Positions 1 through 8,295 are shown, numbered from the stretch's first letter. The stretch is DNA of 34,887 nucleotides from an uncultured Alphaproteobacteria bacterium (GCA_944390205.1 CALXPF010000005.1:1-34887); one strand, 5' to 3'. Translations and numbers: made by a program. Notes: generated by a model not told the origin, from the sequence alone.

Positions 1-431
1 ACGAGAAAGGAGAAGAAGGGGAAAAAGACAAGACCGCCTCACAAAACAGCTCAAAAAAGGAGAAAAAGGGCTTTTCCGTGAATGCGGATGAACCTCTCCA
101 CAGGTCAGAAAATTTTAGAGATACCCTCACGACAGAAAAAGACGAGAAAGGGAAAAAAGAAGGAGATGGAGGAGAAAAAGATAATAGTGCCGCACAAAGC
201 AGCTCGGGGAAGGAGAAAAAGGGCTTTTCCATGAATGCGGATGAACCCCTCTACAGGTCGGAAAATTTTAAAGATACCCTCACGACAGAAAAAGACGAGA
301 AAGGAGAAGAAGGGGAAAAAGACAAGACCGCCTCACAAAACAGCTCAAAAAAGGAGAAAAAGGGCTTTTCCATGAATGCGGATGAACAAATCAAATTCTC
401 CTCAGAAGGATTTGACGATACACTCTCACAA
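1..431 (+). repeat. Coding tandem repeat, units of 153 and 141 bp
   Basis: The block beginning (G/A)TGAATGCGGATGAAC occurs at 78, 231 and 372, giving units of 153 and 141 bases (51 and 47 codons). Bases 1–77 match 295–371 almost exactly. Unit lengths are multiples of three, so copy number can change without breaking the frame. The near identity of copies points to recent duplication or recombination. Confidence 0.85.
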
Positions 432-434
432 TAA
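1..434 (+). CDS. Lys/Glu-rich tandem-repeat protein, 3' end only
   Basis: The reading frame (codons from base 3) is open from the left edge to a TAA at 432–434, so the true start lies outside the window. A GTG at 78 sits inside a repeat and is not a believable start. The protein is very hydrophilic, rich in Lys, Glu, Asp and Ser, with no Cys and no membrane segment in the visible part. It is built of 47–51-residue units, each containing NADEP, SENF(R/K)DTLTTEKDEKG, and a Ser/Gln stretch followed by KEKKGFS. The last unit is shortened and ends FDDTLSQ. The family is not recognised. Its composition suggests a disordered, perhaps secreted or surface-associated protein, but that is inference. A strong terminator follows within about 25 bases. 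Confidence 0.7.
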   Translation, partial: EKGEEGEKDKTASQNSSKKEKKGFSVNADEPLHRSENFRDTLTTEKDEKGKKEGDGGEKDNSAAQSSSGKEKKGFSMNADEPLYRSENFKDTLTTEKDEKGEEGEKDKTASQNSSKKEKKGFSMNADEQIKFSSEGFDDTLSQ

Positions 435-455
435 AGGGAAATATCGAAATAAAAT

Positions 456-482
456 AAAAAAGCGGGGGAACCCCGCTTTTTT
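456..482. terminator. Bidirectional rho-independent terminator
   Basis: The stem AGCGGGG (461–467) pairs with CCCCGCT (471–477) around a GAA loop. It is flanked by an A run on the left and a T run on the right. It lies between two convergent genes and can end both; its right edge overlaps the stop of the minus-strand gene. Confidence 0.9.
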
Positions 483-2037
483 ATTTTCCCTTTAAAAGAG
501 CATCTATCAATTCTTCAACGGTCGGAATATATCCATTCTTGTACATGGGATCCGTTCCGAATCGGTACGCCAAATGTCCGGCGAACATGAGGTTATCGTC
601 TATACTTTCTCCATGAGCAATCGCCGTCAACGTTTTATTGATACAGAACGAGCGAGAATCCGGTAATCTTTTTAAATGTCCCTCTGCTTGAGACCAACCG
701 GAGAACGCACAAGCAGATAAACATCCGACACAATTTGTTCGATCCGTCTTGATTTGTTTATCTTCTTCTTCGGACAAGAAAATAATAGAATCGTCCGGCG
801 TACGAACGGCAATCGGCTTTCCGTTTTTTTTGTATGTTTCCGTTCGATGAAAATCGTGTTCCGTTAAATAAACCGTATGTGCTTCGGAAACTTTAAACGG
901 TTTCACAAAAATCCCCTCCGGTTTTTCTTTATAAGGCATTTCCGTGTCTTTTCGATCCATCAAATCTCGAATAAATTTATTTTTGACGGCAGAAGAATAA
1001 AAACCGGTCGGAGAAAATTGCTGTAAAACGACATCTCCCTTTTTCAAGCCTCTCAAACATCCTTGCCACGCTTTTGCCACCGGACTTTCTTGTGTCAAAA
1101 GCGGTCTTGTTCCCAGCTGAAAAGCGATCGGTCCGATCTCCGGATTATCGATATAATCTTCAAATTCCTTCAAATTCCAAACGCCCCCCGCCATAATAAT
1201 CGGAATTTGATCCAACTGATACTCCTTCATTTGTTTTCGCAAAGCGATGAGGCGCTCATAAGGACGCTCCGGTTTGGTCGGATCTTCGGAGTTGGAAAGG
1301 CCGTTGTGACCCCCTGCCAACCAAGGATCTTCATAGACAACGCCCCCCAAAAACTCGGGGCAATTTTTATAACTTCGGAGCCACAAAGCTCGAAAAGCCC
1401 GAGCGGATGAAATAATCGGATAATAAAACAAGCCATATTTAGATGCAATCTCAGCCAATTTGTAGGGCATTCCGGCGCCACAAGTAATGCCGTGAATCAA
1501 ATTTTTAACTTCACCCAACATTCCTTCTACAACAGGAGCTGTCTCTTTCAAACGTTTTTGATACCGAAACCTCAAAGTTCCCAAAGTTTGTTGAACCTTT
1601 TCCCCAACGGCCTCTATTTTATCTTGATATTTCTCGGGCGCTTTTTGTTTTAAATTTCCGACCATATTTTCACAGGCATTCATCACGCCCTCCAAAATAG
1701 GAATACTTCCGCCCATTTCCCATAAAACATTCATATGAATCCGTCCGTTTCCACCGGCAATTTCATGAGCAATTTTTGCCTGTGAAATACCGCCTTTAAT
1801 AGACATTTCAATCAATTCATTATGACGTTCCGCTCGTGATTTGCGTGTATATACCTTAGGAACAATATTTCCCTTATCATCAACGATGTCGGCAAAAACG
1901 CCCGAAATGGTTCCGACGGCGCCGGCCTTAGCCCAAGCCCCCGATGAATGTCCGTCCGAAACGGCAACGCCCTTTCCCCCCTCGATCAAAGGAATAACTT
2001 CTTTGCCGGAAATAACAAGCGGATTTAATTTTTTCAT
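481..2037 (-). CDS. Nitronate monooxygenase-like FMN enzyme
   Basis: A 518-residue protein resembling the nitronate monooxygenase / 2-nitropropane dioxygenase family, TIM-barrel flavoenzymes that oxidise alkyl nitronates. Supporting stretches are the Gly-rich N-terminus (GGKGVAVSDGHSSGAWAKAG), the middle GITCGAGMPYKL, and IPIIMAGGVWN followed by AFQLGTRPLLT, which fits the usual phosphate-binding half of the barrel. It is longer than the common 320–350-residue enzymes. The extra C-terminal part carries a Cys cluster, NCVGCLSACAFSG, and a further Cys in SFCINK. These could bind a metal or Fe–S cluster, which is inference. The ATG start is preceded by AAAGGAT. The gene has its own upstream promoter and is divergent from the switch-protein gene. 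The physiological substrate is unknown. Confidence 0.75.
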   Translation of the reverse strand: MKKLNPLVISGKEVIPLIEGGKGVAVSDGHSSGAWAKAGAVGTISGVFADIVDDKGNIVPKVYTRKSRAERHNELIEMSIKGGISQAKIAHEIAGGNGRIHMNVLWEMGGSIPILEGVMNACENMVGNLKQKAPEKYQDKIEAVGEKVQQTLGTLRFRYQKRLKETAPVVEGMLGEVKNLIHGITCGAGMPYKLAEIASKYGLFYYPIISSARAFRALWLRSYKNCPEFLGGVVYEDPWLAGGHNGLSNSEDPTKPERPYERLIALRKQMKEYQLDQIPIIMAGGVWNLKEFEDYIDNPEIGPIAFQLGTRPLLTQESPVAKAWQGCLRGLKKGDVVLQQFSPTGFYSSAVKNKFIRDLMDRKDTEMPYKEKPEGIFVKPFKVSEAHTVYLTEHDFHRTETYKKNGKPIAVRTPDDSIIFLSEEEDKQIKTDRTNCVGCLSACAFSGWSQAEGHLKRLPDSRSFCINKTLTAIAHGESIDDNLMFAGHLAYRFGTDPMYKNGYIPTVEELIDALLKGK

Positions 2038-2075
2038 AAGGATATCCTTTCTGTTGTCATCATTGAATAGGGGCG

Positions 2076-2104
2076 ATTTTATCGTATTTCATTCTAAAAC
2101 GCAA
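2076..2104 (-). promoter_or_regulatory. Candidate promoter of the nitronate monooxygenase-like gene
   Basis: Read on the minus strand: TTGCGT (2104–2099), a 17-base spacer, then TAAAAT (2081–2076), about 40 bases before the ATG at 2037. The -35 box lies inside one arm of an 11-bp inverted repeat. Confidence 0.5.
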
Positions 2105-2147
2105 GTATTTCTTCTTTTTTCGCACACAGGTATGAAAAATACTTGCG
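2100..2147. repeat. 11-bp inverted repeat in the divergent intergenic region
   Basis: CGCAAGTATTT (2100–2110) and AAATACTTGCG (2137–2147) are perfect inverted copies separated by 26 bases. Each arm covers the -35 region of the promoter pointing away from it. It could be an operator, a shared recognition element of a sigma factor, or a hairpin. Confidence 0.7.
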
Positions 2148-2172
2148 AGCCATCCGTATTTAGAGATATACT
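2143..2172 (+). promoter_or_regulatory. Candidate promoter of the HATPase–REC–SpoIIE gene
   Basis: TTGCGA (2143–2148), an 18-base spacer and TATACT (2167–2172) would start transcription near 2179, just ahead of the GAGGA ribosome site and the ATG at 2195. The -35 is modest. Confidence 0.4.
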
Positions 2173-2194
2173 AAAAAAAAATAATGAGGAACAG

Positions 2195-4225
2195 ATGCGT
2201 TATATTACCGGAGACGATGTCAGTCAAGAACAAGTACAACATATTGGATCCCTTTTTAACATAGAATTGTGGCCAAGCGCTCAAACCCCTTTTATCCAAG
2301 AGGGACTTAAGCGAGCCTCGTTTCCGTCTGCCTTAGGGGTTTTAACGGATCAAATAACGGAAGAAAAGCTCAACACGCTGTTTGCTCTGCCGATTTCAAC
2401 GATTATTGATGTTCACTCTCAAGAAGAGAGTATTCAAGATTTTTTAACCCACCAAACAAAAAACAAACTGGATTATTATATCGGCTTTCTATTAACTTGT
2501 CCGATTATTTATCATTGTGACGTGGCTAAAATTTTTATGGACGCCTTACAAACCCGTCTTCACTTTTCAACGGCTCGTTTTGATGCCATTCATTTAGCTC
2601 TTCATGAATCATTGGTCAACAGTCTCATTCACGGGAATCTTCAATTATCCAGCGGGTTGAGGCAATCCGCACATGATTTTGTCGCTTATACCAAAATACT
2701 CAATGATCGTTTGCAAGATCCTGCCTACGCTCAAAAATCAGTCAGTATTTGGGCAACCTGGAACAAAAAGAAATTAGAAATTAAAATTCGAGATGAGGGT
2801 ATCGGTTATGCCGTTTCGGATACGCTCAAAAAAGAACCGGAGCTCAAGGCCAAATCGGGTCGTGGTTTACGCCTTATTGCAGGAACGGCCGATTCTTGTA
2901 CGATTGATGATTTCGGTCGTGAAATTACACTTTCCTTTTTATTAAATGAAAATGATTATCAGGTTGATGAGCCGATTTTGGATGAAACCTCTCACGAACA
3001 TCGAGAATTAACGGATTTGTCCGAGTGTCGGGTTTTAATTATTGAGGACAACCCGAGCAATCAAGCTCTTTTGGCAGCCCTTTTGCCCAATATCGGCATT
3101 GTTCATATAGATATTGCCTCGGATGGTATTGAAGGATTGAACAAAGTTTTAACATTTAAACCGGACTTAATTATCTTGGATATCACCATGCCTCGTATGG
3201 ACGGACATGAGGTTCTATATCATTTAAAATCCGTAGATGAAACAAAAGATATTCCGGTTTTAATCGAAACAGCTTCGGATACTCGAGAAGCTCGTGATAA
3301 AACGTTTAAATCCGGTGCCGCCGATTTTATTACCAAACCGATCAATCCTTTGGAATTTTTCTCTCGGGTTCGGGTTCATTTAGAAAATCGGTTACTGATA
3401 AAACACTTAGAAAACCAACTTCAAAAAATAGAAGCAGAACTTAAAGCAGCTCAACACATGCAAATCGCCATGTTGCCGACACAAGAAGATTTAGAGCATG
3501 TCAAAGAAGAGTACGCTTTGGAAATTGCCCATTACTTTTCTCCCTCCTCTCAATTAGGGGGAGACTTTTGGCAGATTATTCCGCTGTCCGAAAACAGGGT
3601 CGGTATTTATCTGTGTGATTTTTCGGGACACGGTGTCGCTGCCGCTTTTAACACCTTTAGGCTTCATGCCATTATTTCACAATTGGATAAGACATTTGAA
3701 AAACCGTCCGATTTTATGAAACAATTAAATAAACAGTTATATTCTTTGCTTCCGCGAGGTCAATTTGCAACCTTTTTCTTCGGTATATGGGACAGTAAAA
3801 CGCAAACCATTACTTATGCCGGTGCCGGATCTCCCTCACCTTTTTTGAACAATGGGAAAGAGACAATCCGTTTAGAAACAAGAGGCATTCCGCTGGGAAT
3901 TATTTCAAATCCCGAGTATGAAGATAAAACCGTTCCGTTTCATCCCCATGATCAAATGCTCATGTATAGTGATGCGCTCACCGAATCACCGAATATTCAG
4001 GGTGAACGCTTAGGTGAAGAAGGATTTTTAAATTTAATTCGTCCTTTTGCACATATTCCGGACACAAAAGAGACTCTGGATCACATTCTCAAAGCGTTTT
4101 TCAATTTTGCACCACCGCCACCGCCCGATGACGTGACGGCCGTCTTAATTAAAGCTCATACACCGTCCGTCCGTGAAAATCCAGACAAACCAAAAGCGAA
4201 ACAAAAGAAAGGCAACCCAAAATGA
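2195..4225 (+). CDS. Fused HATPase–receiver–SpoIIE-type PP2C switch protein
   Basis: A 676-residue protein with three signalling domains in one chain. Residues about 1–110 are unassigned. An RsbW-like HATPase fold follows, with N-box HESLVNSLIHGN (137–148), DEGIG (200–204) and SGRGLRLI (221–228). A receiver domain lies at about 278–395, with acidic pair E284/D285, phospho-acceptor D329, T359 and K381. A short coiled linker (about 398–425) leads to a SpoIIE/RsbU-type phosphatase with GGDFW (D457), CDFSGHG (D475) and SDALTE (D593). All key residues are present. Known relatives control anti-sigma-factor antagonists by kinase and phosphatase activity; here the target is not in the window. Start choice: the ATG at 2195 has GAGGA five bases upstream; an in-frame ATG at 2132 has a poor site. 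The stop overlaps the rsmE start by four bases (ATGA). Confidence 0.85.
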   Translation: MRYITGDDVSQEQVQHIGSLFNIELWPSAQTPFIQEGLKRASFPSALGVLTDQITEEKLNTLFALPISTIIDVHSQEESIQDFLTHQTKNKLDYYIGFLLTCPIIYHCDVAKIFMDALQTRLHFSTARFDAIHLALHESLVNSLIHGNLQLSSGLRQSAHDFVAYTKILNDRLQDPAYAQKSVSIWATWNKKKLEIKIRDEGIGYAVSDTLKKEPELKAKSGRGLRLIAGTADSCTIDDFGREITLSFLLNENDYQVDEPILDETSHEHRELTDLSECRVLIIEDNPSNQALLAALLPNIGIVHIDIASDGIEGLNKVLTFKPDLIILDITMPRMDGHEVLYHLKSVDETKDIPVLIETASDTREARDKTFKSGAADFITKPINPLEFFSRVRVHLENRLLIKHLENQLQKIEAELKAAQHMQIAMLPTQEDLEHVKEEYALEIAHYFSPSSQLGGDFWQIIPLSENRVGIYLCDFSGHGVAAAFNTFRLHAIISQLDKTFEKPSDFMKQLNKQLYSLLPRGQFATFFFGIWDSKTQTITYAGAGSPSPFLNNGKETIRLETRGIPLGIISNPEYEDKTVPFHPHDQMLMYSDALTESPNIQGERLGEEGFLNLIRPFAHIPDTKETLDHILKAFFNFAPPPPPDDVTAVLIKAHTPSVRENPDKPKAKQKKGNPK

Positions 4226-4923
4226 TCAGACTGTGGGTTAATTCGCCTCTGTTTTCCGGATCAGTAATTTCCTTAGAAGAACGTCAAAAACACTATCTTT
4301 TAAATGTCATGCGTCAAAAAAAAGGGGATTTATGTCTTTGTTTTAACGGTCAAGACGGAGAATGGGAATGTCGAATTGATTTATTGGGGAAAAAGGAGGG
4401 AGCCTTGACGGCCATGCGTCAAACACGTCCCCAACCGCCTCTTAAAAGAGAGTGTATCTTATGTCCGGCATTGATCAAAAAAAATGAAATGGATCTTGTT
4501 TTTCAAAAGGCAACGGAATTGGGAGTCACCAAAATTATTCCCGTTTTAACGGAACGGACCGTTGTAAGGCACCTTAATTCGGAGCGATCGCGCCTTATTC
4601 TGACGGAGGCGGCGGAACAATGTGAAAGATTAGATATTCCGATTCTGTTATCGCCAACACCCCTCAAAGATTTACCGAAATTTCTCTCCCAAGATGAGAC
4701 ATTGGTTTATTTGTCCGAACGACACGCACCGACCGGTCCTTTAAAAAATATAACAACACCCGCATTTTTAATCGGACCGGAAGGCGGGTTTACCGATCGA
4801 GAGAAGGCCTTTCTGACGAGCTTACCGAATCATCTTATCTGCCACTTGGGAGATACCATTTTAAAGGCGGAAACGGCTGCTCTGTCAATTATTTCTTGCT
4901 GGCAATTTAGAAATACTTTTTAA
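4222..4923 (+). CDS. rsmE: 16S rRNA (uracil-1498-N3)-methyltransferase RsmE
   Basis: A 233-residue SPOUT-class methyltransferase of normal family length that methylates U1498 of 16S rRNA using S-adenosylmethionine. The N-terminal PUA-like part (HYLLNVMR) is followed by the SPOUT domain with KATELGVTKIIP, EQCERLDIP, the cofactor-loop motif IGPEGGFT and the C-terminal LGDTILKAETAA, all characteristic of RsmE. It overlaps the upstream switch-protein gene by four bases, so the two are probably translationally coupled. No obvious terminator follows; the next gene appears to have its own promoter. Confidence 0.95.
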   Translation: MIRLWVNSPLFSGSVISLEERQKHYLLNVMRQKKGDLCLCFNGQDGEWECRIDLLGKKEGALTAMRQTRPQPPLKRECILCPALIKKNEMDLVFQKATELGVTKIIPVLTERTVVRHLNSERSRLILTEAAEQCERLDIPILLSPTPLKDLPKFLSQDETLVYLSERHAPTGPLKNITTPAFLIGPEGGFTDREKAFLTSLPNHLICHLGDTILKAETAALSIISCWQFRNTF

Positions 4924-4959
4924 CTTTTTTTCTTTTGCTTTTCCACACCAATTTAAAGA

Positions 4960-4989
4960 TTGCTTTTTCTTTCTTTTTATGCTTAAAAT
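4960..4989 (+). promoter_or_regulatory. Candidate sigma70-type promoter
   Basis: TTGCTT (4960–4965), 18 bases, TAAAAT (4984–4989). It lies about 32 bases ahead of the secreted-protein ATG, which has a clear AAAGAGG site at 5008–5014. Confidence 0.5.
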
Positions 4990-5021
4990 AGAGAAGATTT
5001 TTATTTTAAAGAGGTGCCTTT

Positions 5022-6164
5022 ATGCGTATTCACACAAAATTGCTTTCAATCAGCTTCATGTCTTTTATCTTATTATCGTCTTCTGCTTTTGCTCAAACCC
5101 CTAAAAATACGGTTTTGATTTGTCGTTCCAAGCAGTGTGCCGCTGCCGAATACACAATGTCAAAAGAGTTTTTGTTTAATAAATTGGCCGCTTTTACAGA
5201 ACATAATTTAGGGAAAAAAATTCTATTGTGTGAAGCGGATCCCGTTTCTCGCGTTTGCTACAATAACGCTTTAACATTAAAAGCCAATACTTCTTTGACA
5301 AAAGCAACCATAGAAATTCCTTATGCAACCCTTTTGGATGCAAAGCTGACTTCCGGAAAAACCGCTTTGGATTTGATTTTGGATTATCAGATATCGGTTG
5401 GTCAAAACAGACCGAAGTGTGAGGTAGCCGTTTCTCAATTATCCGTTGATTTTATTGATAAAGTTCAAATGCGTTCTTCTGATTTCCGTTGTGGAATTAC
5501 AAATACCGGAAACACCTATTTTAATATGACTTTTAACATAAATTACATTGATTTTGATTACGGAACATTGGGAGCTTATTACACAGTAGCCTCCGGTGGC
5601 ACGGTTCAAAGCGGGAAGACCGGATATATGTTAATGCGTTTTACTCAAAACATGCCATCAACCGTTTCCGAATATATGTTGCAAGGGCCGGATCCCGATC
5701 TAAAATCGGAGGTTTATTTTAACGGAGAGACCGCAGCCGGTTCAGATGATATTATTCACACTTCCAGTGTTGAGGTTATTCCGGTTATGCCGGCTGTCAA
5801 AACAAATATCACGACCAAAAAAGAAGTGACCGAAAACGGAGATCTTGTTTCAATACAAGAGCAACAAATTCAATATACTCAAGATACATTAAACGGCCCT
5901 GTTGTACAAACGGACAGTAAAATTTTACAAGATAAAACTTTTCCGAAAGAGCAAAAAACGGATACCCCTGTTTCAAAGAAACCAATTACGCAACGTCCCG
6001 TTGTCATAACACCGCAAACATCTGTTTCTTATTCACAAACCGCCGTTGTTCCCTCTCCTTGCGAAAAAGCCGGCTGTCAACCGAACAAAACAGAGGTTTC
6101 AAAAACAGAAGCGGATGATTCTTTTTGGAGCTTTTTCGAAAAAATTCTCTATTTAGAAGATTAA
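5022..6164 (+). CDS. Secreted Cys-containing protein of unknown family
   Basis: A 380-residue protein with a typical Sec signal peptide: Arg/His/Lys at the start, a hydrophobic core at about 8–20, and a likely cut after SSAFA near residue 24. The mature N-terminal half (about 30–240) looks folded and beta-rich, with spaced Cys pairs (LICRSKQCA, LLCEADPVSRVC, PKCEV and FRCGI) that could form disulfides in the periplasm or outside. The C-terminal third is polar and Thr/Gln/Pro-rich, probably disordered, with a last Cys pair in CEKAGC and an aromatic/acidic end (DDSFWSFFEKILYLED). I recognise no family. It has its own promoter and is followed by a hairpin terminator, so it is likely a single-gene unit. 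Confidence 0.75.
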   Translation: MRIHTKLLSISFMSFILLSSSAFAQTPKNTVLICRSKQCAAAEYTMSKEFLFNKLAAFTEHNLGKKILLCEADPVSRVCYNNALTLKANTSLTKATIEIPYATLLDAKLTSGKTALDLILDYQISVGQNRPKCEVAVSQLSVDFIDKVQMRSSDFRCGITNTGNTYFNMTFNINYIDFDYGTLGAYYTVASGGTVQSGKTGYMLMRFTQNMPSTVSEYMLQGPDPDLKSEVYFNGETAAGSDDIIHTSSVEVIPVMPAVKTNITTKKEVTENGDLVSIQEQQIQYTQDTLNGPVVQTDSKILQDKTFPKEQKTDTPVSKKPITQRPVVITPQTSVSYSQTAVVPSPCEKAGCQPNKTEVSKTEADDSFWSFFEKILYLED

Positions 6165-6176
6165 AAGACCCCATTT

Positions 6177-6217
6177 CAAAATCGGTCAAGGGAAGAGAAT
6201 ACTTCTCTGCCGTTTTT
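6177..6217 (+). terminator. Probable rho-independent terminator
   Basis: Inner stem AGAGAA (6194–6199) / TTCTCT (6203–6208) with a TAC loop. An outer pairing of CGG (6183–6185) with CCG (6210–6212) is flanked by A and T runs. The bulged stem makes it weaker than the others here. Confidence 0.55.
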
Positions 6218-6246
6218 GAGGGTGAACAAAATAAGAAAGGCTAAAC

Positions 6247-7503
6247 ATGATAAACATAACACGACTTCCCAACAATATTCGCATCATAACAGATCCCAGC
6301 CCCATGGCTCAAACTGTCTCACTGGGGGTTTGGGTTTCCGTCGGAGCTCGGTATGAAACACCGGAAATAAATGGAATCTCCCATGTTTTGGAACACATGG
6401 CCTTTAAGGGAACAGAAACTCGGTCTGCATTTGAAATTTCAAAAGAAATTGAGGATGTCGGCGGCATCATCAATGCCTATACGGGAAAGAATATGACGGC
6501 TTATTTTGTCAAAATACTCAAAAAAGACATTTCTCTCGGCCTTGACATTATTGCGGATATCATTCAAAACTCCGTCATGGATCCGCAAGAATTGGAAAAA
6601 GAAAAGGGTGTGATCATTCAAGAAATTAACATGCAAAACGATACGCCCGATGATTTGGTTTTTGATTATTTCGCAGAAACAGCCTTTCCGAATCAAGCTT
6701 TGGGACGAGCGATTTTGGGAACGCCTCAAACCGTCCGCGGTATTTCCTCGGAAATGCTTTTGGAATACATGCATTCCCAATATACGACCGATCGTCTTAT
6801 CATCAGTGCCTCCGGTGCTTTTGATGAAAAAGACTTTATCGATTCTTGTGCAAAATTATTTACAAAGGTCACCTCCGTTCCGCAAAAGGGAGCCCCGTCG
6901 GCATATTACGTCGGCGGTGAAAAACGTGTCAACAAACCACATGAACAAGTTAATTTGGTTTTGGGCTTTGAAGGCGCTTCTTACACCGATCCCACCTACT
7001 ATGATTATGTTCTTTTGGGCACAATTTTAGGCGGGGGTATGTCCTCTCGGCTTTTTCAAGAAATTCGTGAAAAACGAGGCTTGGTCTATTCCATTTATTC
7101 CTACAATGCCCCCGAATCGGATACGGGTGTCTTCAGTATTTATGCAGGAACAGGAGAAAAAGAAGTGATAGAATTGCTTCCCGTTCTGTGTGATGAACTA
7201 TGCAAAGCTTCCGATCAAATAACGGAAGAAGAAATTATCCGTGCCAAAAATCAAATAAAAGCAAGGCTTCTTATGAGATATGAGAATATGAGCGCACATG
7301 CTGAGATGAATGCGATTGATATGATTATTTATGGACGGATTATTCCTATTGAAGAAACAATTTCCCGCATTGATTCCGTATCTTTGAGCGGGCTAAAAGC
7401 AGCAGCAAAAAATATTTTAAGCAGTAAACCGACATTGGCGGCGTTAGGTCCGATACAACACGTTATGTCCTATGAGGATATTCAAAAAAGATTATCCTTA
7501 TAA
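6247..7503 (+). CDS. M16-family zinc peptidase (processing-peptidase-like)
   Basis: A 418-residue protein of the single-unit M16B type, related to the mitochondrial processing peptidase beta subunit and common in alphaproteobacteria. The inverted zinc motif HVLEH is at residues 46–50 and a third ligand fits E126 (VIIQEI), so it looks catalytically competent. The C-terminal half has the usual GGGMSSRLFQEIREKRGLVYSI stretch, which supports substrate binding in this family. Start ATG is preceded by AGAAAGG. It ends 11 bases before rnhB and probably shares its transcript. The physiological substrate is unknown; periplasmic or cytoplasmic location cannot be told, as no signal peptide is seen. Confidence 0.9.
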   Translation: MINITRLPNNIRIITDPSPMAQTVSLGVWVSVGARYETPEINGISHVLEHMAFKGTETRSAFEISKEIEDVGGIINAYTGKNMTAYFVKILKKDISLGLDIIADIIQNSVMDPQELEKEKGVIIQEINMQNDTPDDLVFDYFAETAFPNQALGRAILGTPQTVRGISSEMLLEYMHSQYTTDRLIISASGAFDEKDFIDSCAKLFTKVTSVPQKGAPSAYYVGGEKRVNKPHEQVNLVLGFEGASYTDPTYYDYVLLGTILGGGMSSRLFQEIREKRGLVYSIYSYNAPESDTGVFSIYAGTGEKEVIELLPVLCDELCKASDQITEEEIIRAKNQIKARLLMRYENMSAHAEMNAIDMIIYGRIIPIEETISRIDSVSLSGLKAAAKNILSSKPTLAALGPIQHVMSYEDIQKRLSL

Positions 7504-7514
7504 ATTGAAATACC

Positions 7515-8195
7515 ATGGCAGATTTTCATTTGGAAAGCGAAACGATGTTGCCCCATCCGATTTTCGGATTGGATGAGGCCGGACGGGGTTCTTGGTGCGG
7601 GCCGGTCGTTGCTGCTTGCGTGTGTTGGCCTCAATTAAGAATTCCGCCCTCTTTGGCCCAAAATATTCGTGATTCTAAAAAACTAACTCCTCTTCGACGT
7701 GATCGTTTGTTTGATGAAATTATGAGTTCGTCAGCCATTATCGGTATCGGAGAAGCGACAGCCCAAGAAATAGATACCATCAACATTCTTCAGGCTTCTT
7801 TTTTAGCCATGGAAAGGGCTTTGAATGTGGTTAAGGAGAATGGATATTCCATTGGCTCCGCCTTAATAGACGGAAATCGTCTTCCCCAAAACTGGGCTTT
7901 CCCGACAAAAGCCGTTGTTCATGGTGATGACTTATCTTTATCCATTGCGGCGGCCTCTATTTTAGCAAAAGTCACTCGAGATCGAAAAATGAGAGAATTA
8001 TCTCAACAATATCCGGCCTACGGATGGGATCAAAATGCCGGATACGGTACAAAGCAACATAAAGAAGCTCTTCAGAAATATGGAATTACTCCGTTTCATA
8101 GAAAAACTTATGCCCCCGTTAAAGCATTTCTGACCCCCTCCCCAAACAGACAACAATCTTTTGATTTTTTGAAAGAATCATTTGACAAAGTATAA
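7515..8195 (+). CDS. rnhB: Ribonuclease HII
   Basis: A 226-residue RNase HII, which cleaves RNA in RNA–DNA hybrids and removes single ribonucleotides from DNA. The catalytic N-terminal motif GLDEAGRGSWCGPVVAA supplies the first Asp and Glu (D20, E21). SALIDGNRLP and SIAAASILAKVTRDRKM supply the other acidic residues. YPAYGWDQNAGYGTKQH and FHRKTYAPV are standard C-terminal signatures. The start is uncertain: ATG 7515 has a weak ribosome site, whereas ATG 7545 has GGAAAGCG ahead and lies just before the conserved core. The -35 box of the next promoter lies in the last codons of this gene. Confidence 0.95.
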   Translation: MADFHLESETMLPHPIFGLDEAGRGSWCGPVVAACVCWPQLRIPPSLAQNIRDSKKLTPLRRDRLFDEIMSSSAIIGIGEATAQEIDTINILQASFLAMERALNVVKENGYSIGSALIDGNRLPQNWAFPTKAVVHGDDLSLSIAAASILAKVTRDRKMRELSQQYPAYGWDQNAGYGTKQHKEALQKYGITPFHRKTYAPVKAFLTPSPNRQQSFDFLKESFDKV

Positions 8196-8210
8196 AAATG
8201 CCTTTATAAT
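8182..8210 (+). promoter_or_regulatory. Perfect-consensus sigma70 promoter
   Basis: TTGACA (8182–8187), exactly 17 bases, TATAAT (8205–8210). Predicted start is near 8217, leaving a leader of about 80 bases before the ATG at 8296. It is the only full-consensus promoter I saw in the window, and it overlaps the 3' end of rnhB. Confidence 0.85.
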
Positions 8211-8295
8211 TCGCAAGAAGAAGGTTATTATGTGTTTCCATTTTTATGGTTATATCCGTAAAGGGTGTGGTCGGCATATAGGAAAGGGGAAAAAA

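Noticed and set aside
1841-2194. Longer N-terminus for the switch protein
   Set aside because: It would run antisense through the start of the nitronate monooxygenase-like gene. ATG 2132 has a poor ribosome site and lies in the inverted repeat, while ATG 2195 has GAGGA.
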